The notes under the pieces are model-generated. The model saw nothing but the letters and a program-made list of their open reading frames with translations. It had not been told where the DNA came from and searched no databases. 64,000 nt of DNA from Sindora glabra. Its lineage: Eukaryota > Streptophyta > Magnoliopsida > Fabales > Fabaceae. The position numbers and the translations under genes are program-made. Positions 61,480-64,000 of this stretch are shown in pieces (within the stretch, counting starts at the first letter, position 1; every line of letters begins with the position of its first letter). The stretch spans positions 11,436,713 to 11,500,712 of the forward strand of contig CM035234.1 of NCBI GenBank assembly GCA_020226215.1, read 5' to 3'.

Positions 61480-61969
61480 GACTGACATGCATACAAAAAT
61501 AGCCAGACAAGTTAAAACTCAAGTTAAGAGTTTTCCTTATTTGCATATTTCAAATCCTACTGCATCTAAAATTGTTGAAACTGATGCATCTGATTTAGGA
61601 TATGGAAGAATCCTAAAACAAGTTTTAAATGGCAAAGAACATATAGTTGCATTTGTATCAAAGCATTGGAATTCTACACAACAAAACTACTCGACTCCTT
61701 AAAAAGAAATTTTAGCAATTGTTTTGTGTGTTCAAAAATTTAAATCTGAACTTTTAAATTAAAATTTTCTTATTTGAGTTGATTATAACTCGGCCAAATC
61801 TATTTTCCAAAAAGATGTTCAAAATATTGTATCAAAATAAATTTTTGCCAGATGGCAAGGCATTTTAAGTGTATTTGATTTCGAAATAGAGCACTTAAAA
61901 GGATCTTCAAATTCTCTTCCTGATTTTCTCACCAGAGAATTTTTACAAGGAACAAATCAGCAAATATGA
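61480..61969 (+). pseudogene. Viral RNase H domain
   Basis: ETDASDLGYG carries the first acidic residue at 61583-61585. An AFVSKHWN segment, an EIL segment, a VDYNSAKS segment and LPDFLTREFL follow in order, as in caulimovirid RNase H. There are several in-frame stops. It ends at TGA 61967-61969. Confidence 0.8.
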
Positions 61970-63360
61970 AGAAGTTCAAAAATACAGACCATCTTGATCC
62001 AAATAAAAAAAAACTAACTGTTGAGGAAAAGGGCAAACAAATTGCCACATCTTCTAAATCAAAACCCAAATCTTCATCATCTAGACAAATTAAAGATGAT
62101 GATTTCCAAATAGAAGTCCTCCAAGCTTTGGCAGCCTCATTTCAAAAACCTCTCCAAATAGCAAAAAAATCTTAGGCTGATATAACTGAAGAAGACCAAA
62201 AGGCTCAAGAACTCATCCTTAGCCAATCCAAAATTCTTTAGGCCATAGCTAACTAAAAGAACCAAATAACCAAGGCAGGAACTTCATCCAAAGCAGTAGT
62301 TTCGACTGGTTCGAAGCTAATCACCTTGACCATCAAATATGTCAAGAAACCCAATCATTAAAATCTATTGTATATAGAACCCAAATACTGGGCCAGTAAT
62401 CCCTTAAACCTTATTCTTAAGGTCTTTCCCAAAAACTGACATTTTGTCCTAAAATCTTTTCTTCACACTAGAGATTTCTACTAACATATTTTAAAAGACT
62501 CTGGCTCAGTTTATATTGAGCACCACAAGAGCAAAGATAATCCAAATTTGATAACTCATTCGAGTTTTAAAATAAAAAAGATTATCACTTTAAATGAATG
62601 GGGTTTAGAACCATTCAAAATAAAGAAATTTAAAAAATCATTTAACTCAAATCTTAGAGGGTATTCATATTGTGATTATCAAGAAGCCTGGATGAATATA
62701 CTATATTTTCAAAATAAAAATTTTAGACATTTTTAGCTTATTTTCTTCCTCTATAATGCCAAGTATCAAATTCCCAGTTGGTTCATAAGATGGTGGAATA
62801 TTTTTAGACCAATTGAAGAAATTTTACCCAAAAATATTAAAAAAAGATAGGAAACATTTCATAATCATTTTGATTATGAAAATCATGGAAAGTTTCCTAT
62901 GTTTTTATATTTTTTTCTCAGAATAGGCCTTCCATGGTGTTATTTCTGGGAGTATCAATTAGCCCAAAATCCTGAGGGAAACTATCCAATCTTTCAGAGG
63001 CAAGAGTCCATCAAATTGTGGGCAAAATTCAAATATTTTTTCATGGCAGAGGAACCTTAATTTCTTAAATGGTTCAAAAAGCATCTTGAGTTCAATAAAG
63101 ATCCTAGGAAAGGAACTAATCAATTCCTTCAGACCAAATCCCATTTTATGGCTGTACTTACTTCAGCTTCAAATCCAGAAGAATGGTCCTCTAAAATTGA
63201 AGACATTCAACTGATGTTAAAATATAAAGCTGAGGTAGAATCCTAAGCTTCAAATAATTCTCCAGCAAAGTGCGAAGACTCTGAGGACTATGCACAACTA
63301 AATGAAGATGATTGCCTTGGAATAGAATTTGACGAAGTTAATTCTGAAGATTTATTCTAA
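61966..63360 (+). pseudogene. Viral ORF2, unknown function, ten stops and no frameshift
   Basis: The ATG at 61966 overlaps the ORF1 stop as ATGA. One frame runs 464 codons to TAA at 63358. Ten premature stops are at 62173, 62239, 62254, 62359, 62437, 62482, 62734, 62848, 63058 and 63244. The frame around them stays consistent. The N-terminal third is Lys/Ser/Gln-rich and hydrophilic. The middle is rich in Trp, Phe and Tyr (for example SWFIRWWNIF and LPWCYFWEYQ). The last 50 codons are acidic. I recognise no domain. Confidence 0.75.
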
Positions 63361-63479
63361 TCCGTTAGATATGGAGAGCTGTTCGTAGCCTTTAGATGTA
63401 AATACTGGGTCAAATTCTGACTGTCGGCACCTAAAGACAAAATTCAAATATTCGGTGGAGACAGAATGAATAGATTCTC

Positions 63480-63660
63480 GACAAATTTCTTCAGCTTTGA
63501 GCCATTTCATTTCTTTTGATGACTAAAATTGATGTCTCACTGTAGCACTTTTATTGTATACTCATGGGTCACTATTGTAGAGGTTAAAAATTTTGCCTAT
63601 AAATAAGGCTTCCCAAATGTTCAGAACCACGCCTTCAAAAAGCCTTCTATAAGACCATCT
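63480..63660 (+). promoter_or_regulatory. Viral pregenomic RNA promoter
   Basis: TATAAATA at 63598-63605 is followed by a CTTCCC-type start region. It lies between ORF2 and the primer-binding site, where pararetroviruses keep their main promoter. The start site is probably about 63630. No as-1 element is certain upstream. Confidence 0.65.
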
Positions 63661-63714
63661 ACTTGTTGGTTCCTTCCCACTCCCAAATCTTCTTTGTAAA
63701 TTATATGTTTTATC

Positions 63715-63720
63715 AATAAA
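63715..63720 (+). terminator. Viral polyadenylation signal AATAAA
   Basis: A perfect AATAAA about 110 bp after the TATA box, the usual place in caulimovirids, where the signal lies just inside the terminal repeat of the pregenomic RNA. Confidence 0.65.
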
Positions 63721-63804
63721 ATTTTACAGTCCGTTTATGATCCCTGTTTTCATTGCATTACTTTTAGTTTTATTTCTTACATTTAGGGAACCTCCGGGGT
63801 TCGC

Positions 63805-63817
63805 CGGTATCAGAGTC
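63805..63817 (+). other. Viral primer-binding site (tRNA-iMet)
   Basis: CGGTATCAGAGTC matches 11 of 13 positions of the TGGTATCAGAGCC site used to prime reverse transcription. By convention this marks position 1 of the circular viral genome. Confidence 0.75.
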
Positions 63818-63867
63818 AGGGGGGAAGTAGGGATGATAGTGTGAATTTATGATGTTTATGAAATGAC

Positions 63868-63870
<3 letters not shown>

Positions 63871-63899
<29 letters not shown>
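63871..63899. repeat. TA microsatellite between two viral copies
   Basis: About 14 TA units directly after the 14-bp viral end repeat, before the inverted second viral fragment. Confidence 0.9.
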
Positions 63900-63903
<4 letters not shown>

Positions 63904-63913
63904 ATGTATACTA

Positions 63914-64000
63914 GCGAAGGAAGCGATTAGCCATTAAAATAAAATTTAAATAAGTAGACAATAAATTAAAGCAGGTAAACAGAGAGTGAAATATACATGC
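63914..64000 (-). mobile_element. Second pararetroviral copy, inverted, cut by window end
   Basis: The reverse complement of 63914-64000 matches the leader at about 56230-56328. Shared blocks are TTTCACTCTCTGTTTACCTG, TTAATTTATT.TCT.CTTATTT and AATCGCTTCCT.CGCT. The match continues to the end of the window, so more viral sequence should follow to the right. Confidence 0.85.

Larger units (their letters stand above)
56364..61969 (+). pseudogene. Viral ORF1 polyprotein, broken
   Basis: The first ATG lies at 56364 and its frame is lost after about 16 codons. Recognisable domains follow in order: movement protein, coat protein with zinc knuckle, aspartic protease, reverse transcriptase and RNase H, ending at TGA 61967-61969. 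The readable frame changes at least six times: before 56447, between 57546 and 57706, between about 58086 and 58600, between about 59990 and 60037, near 60355, and in the reverse-transcriptase duplication and beyond. It also carries many stops. Intact length would be near 1870 codons, in line with a single large caulimovirid polyprotein. Confidence 0.82.
55943..63875 (+). mobile_element. Endogenous pararetrovirus (Caulimoviridae, Florendovirus-like), one permuted genome unit
   Basis: The order of parts is leader, ORF1 polyprotein, ORF2, promoter, poly(A) signal, primer-binding site. A 14-bp repeat, AATGACCTTTATAT, marks both ends (55943-55956 and 63862-63875). It is bordered outside by TA repeats, so one circular genome of about 7.92 kb was opened just downstream of its primer-binding site. 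A two-ORF plan with movement, coat, protease, reverse transcriptase and RNase H in ORF1, and an unrelated ORF2, fits Florendovirus. The genus is inferred from layout, not from alignment. Every ORF has stops or frameshifts, so it is a dead fossil copy. Confidence 0.85.

Overview
The window looks like nuclear DNA of a eudicot plant, probably a rosid. It is very AT-rich, its genes have short GT-AG introns, and it carries plant-specific genes: a G-box bZIP factor and a CURT1 thylakoid protein. It also holds plant retroelements and an endogenous plant pararetrovirus. No species can be named from the sequence alone.

Genes. At the left edge is the 5' two-thirds of a GBF2/GBF3-type bZIP gene on the minus strand (1-1923 coding, 5' UTR to about 3645). 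It has a 1.46-kb 5' UTR intron and a promoter with three perfect G-boxes. A decayed GDSL esterase/lipase gene lies at about 42255-46391 (+). An intact five-exon CURT1A gene lies at 50372-52765 (+), and an intact uninterrupted eIF1A coding region at 55083-55520 (-). From memory, Arabidopsis At4g01120 (GBF2), At4g01130 (GDSL) and At4g01150 (CURT1A) have the same order, so this appears to be a conserved gene block. About 40 kb of repeats separate GBF from the rest, and the middle gene has died.

Repeat desert, 4-42 kb. This holds dispersed MITE-like repeats and a 320-bp tandem duplication (10.5-11.2 kb). A 7.6-kb composite follows, made of two related TG...CA elements in opposite orientation, one inside the other (13575-21157). 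It forms a very large imperfect inverted repeat and contains a plastid-type trnN(GUU) pseudogene. Then come an LTR-like stretch (21.7-23.9 kb) and an isolated GC-rich promoter-like island (25.74-26.23 kb). Next is a broken Ty3/gypsy element with both LTRs, gag remains and a nested antisense solo LTR (27.58-32.56 kb). A TIR element is split by a 2.4-kb solo LTR with a perfect 5-bp target duplication (34.0-37.4 kb). A second GC-rich island follows (38.35-38.72 kb), then a short TIR element at 41.0 kb.

Pararetrovirus, 55.94-64 kb. One complete, circularly permuted genome unit of about 7.9 kb of a two-ORF member of Caulimoviridae (Florendovirus-like) lies between TA-repeat tracts upstream of eIF1A. 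Its order is leader, ORF1 (movement, coat, protease, reverse transcriptase, RNase H), ORF2 of unknown function, promoter, poly(A) signal and primer-binding site. All its ORFs are broken. The start of a second copy in inverted orientation is cut by the window end.

How the parts fit. GBF proteins bind CACGTG, and both the GBF promoter and the CURT1A promoter carry G-boxes, so self-regulation and light regulation are reasonable inferences. The other elements shape structure and probably silencing rather than encode a shared pathway. Most of the window is non-coding.
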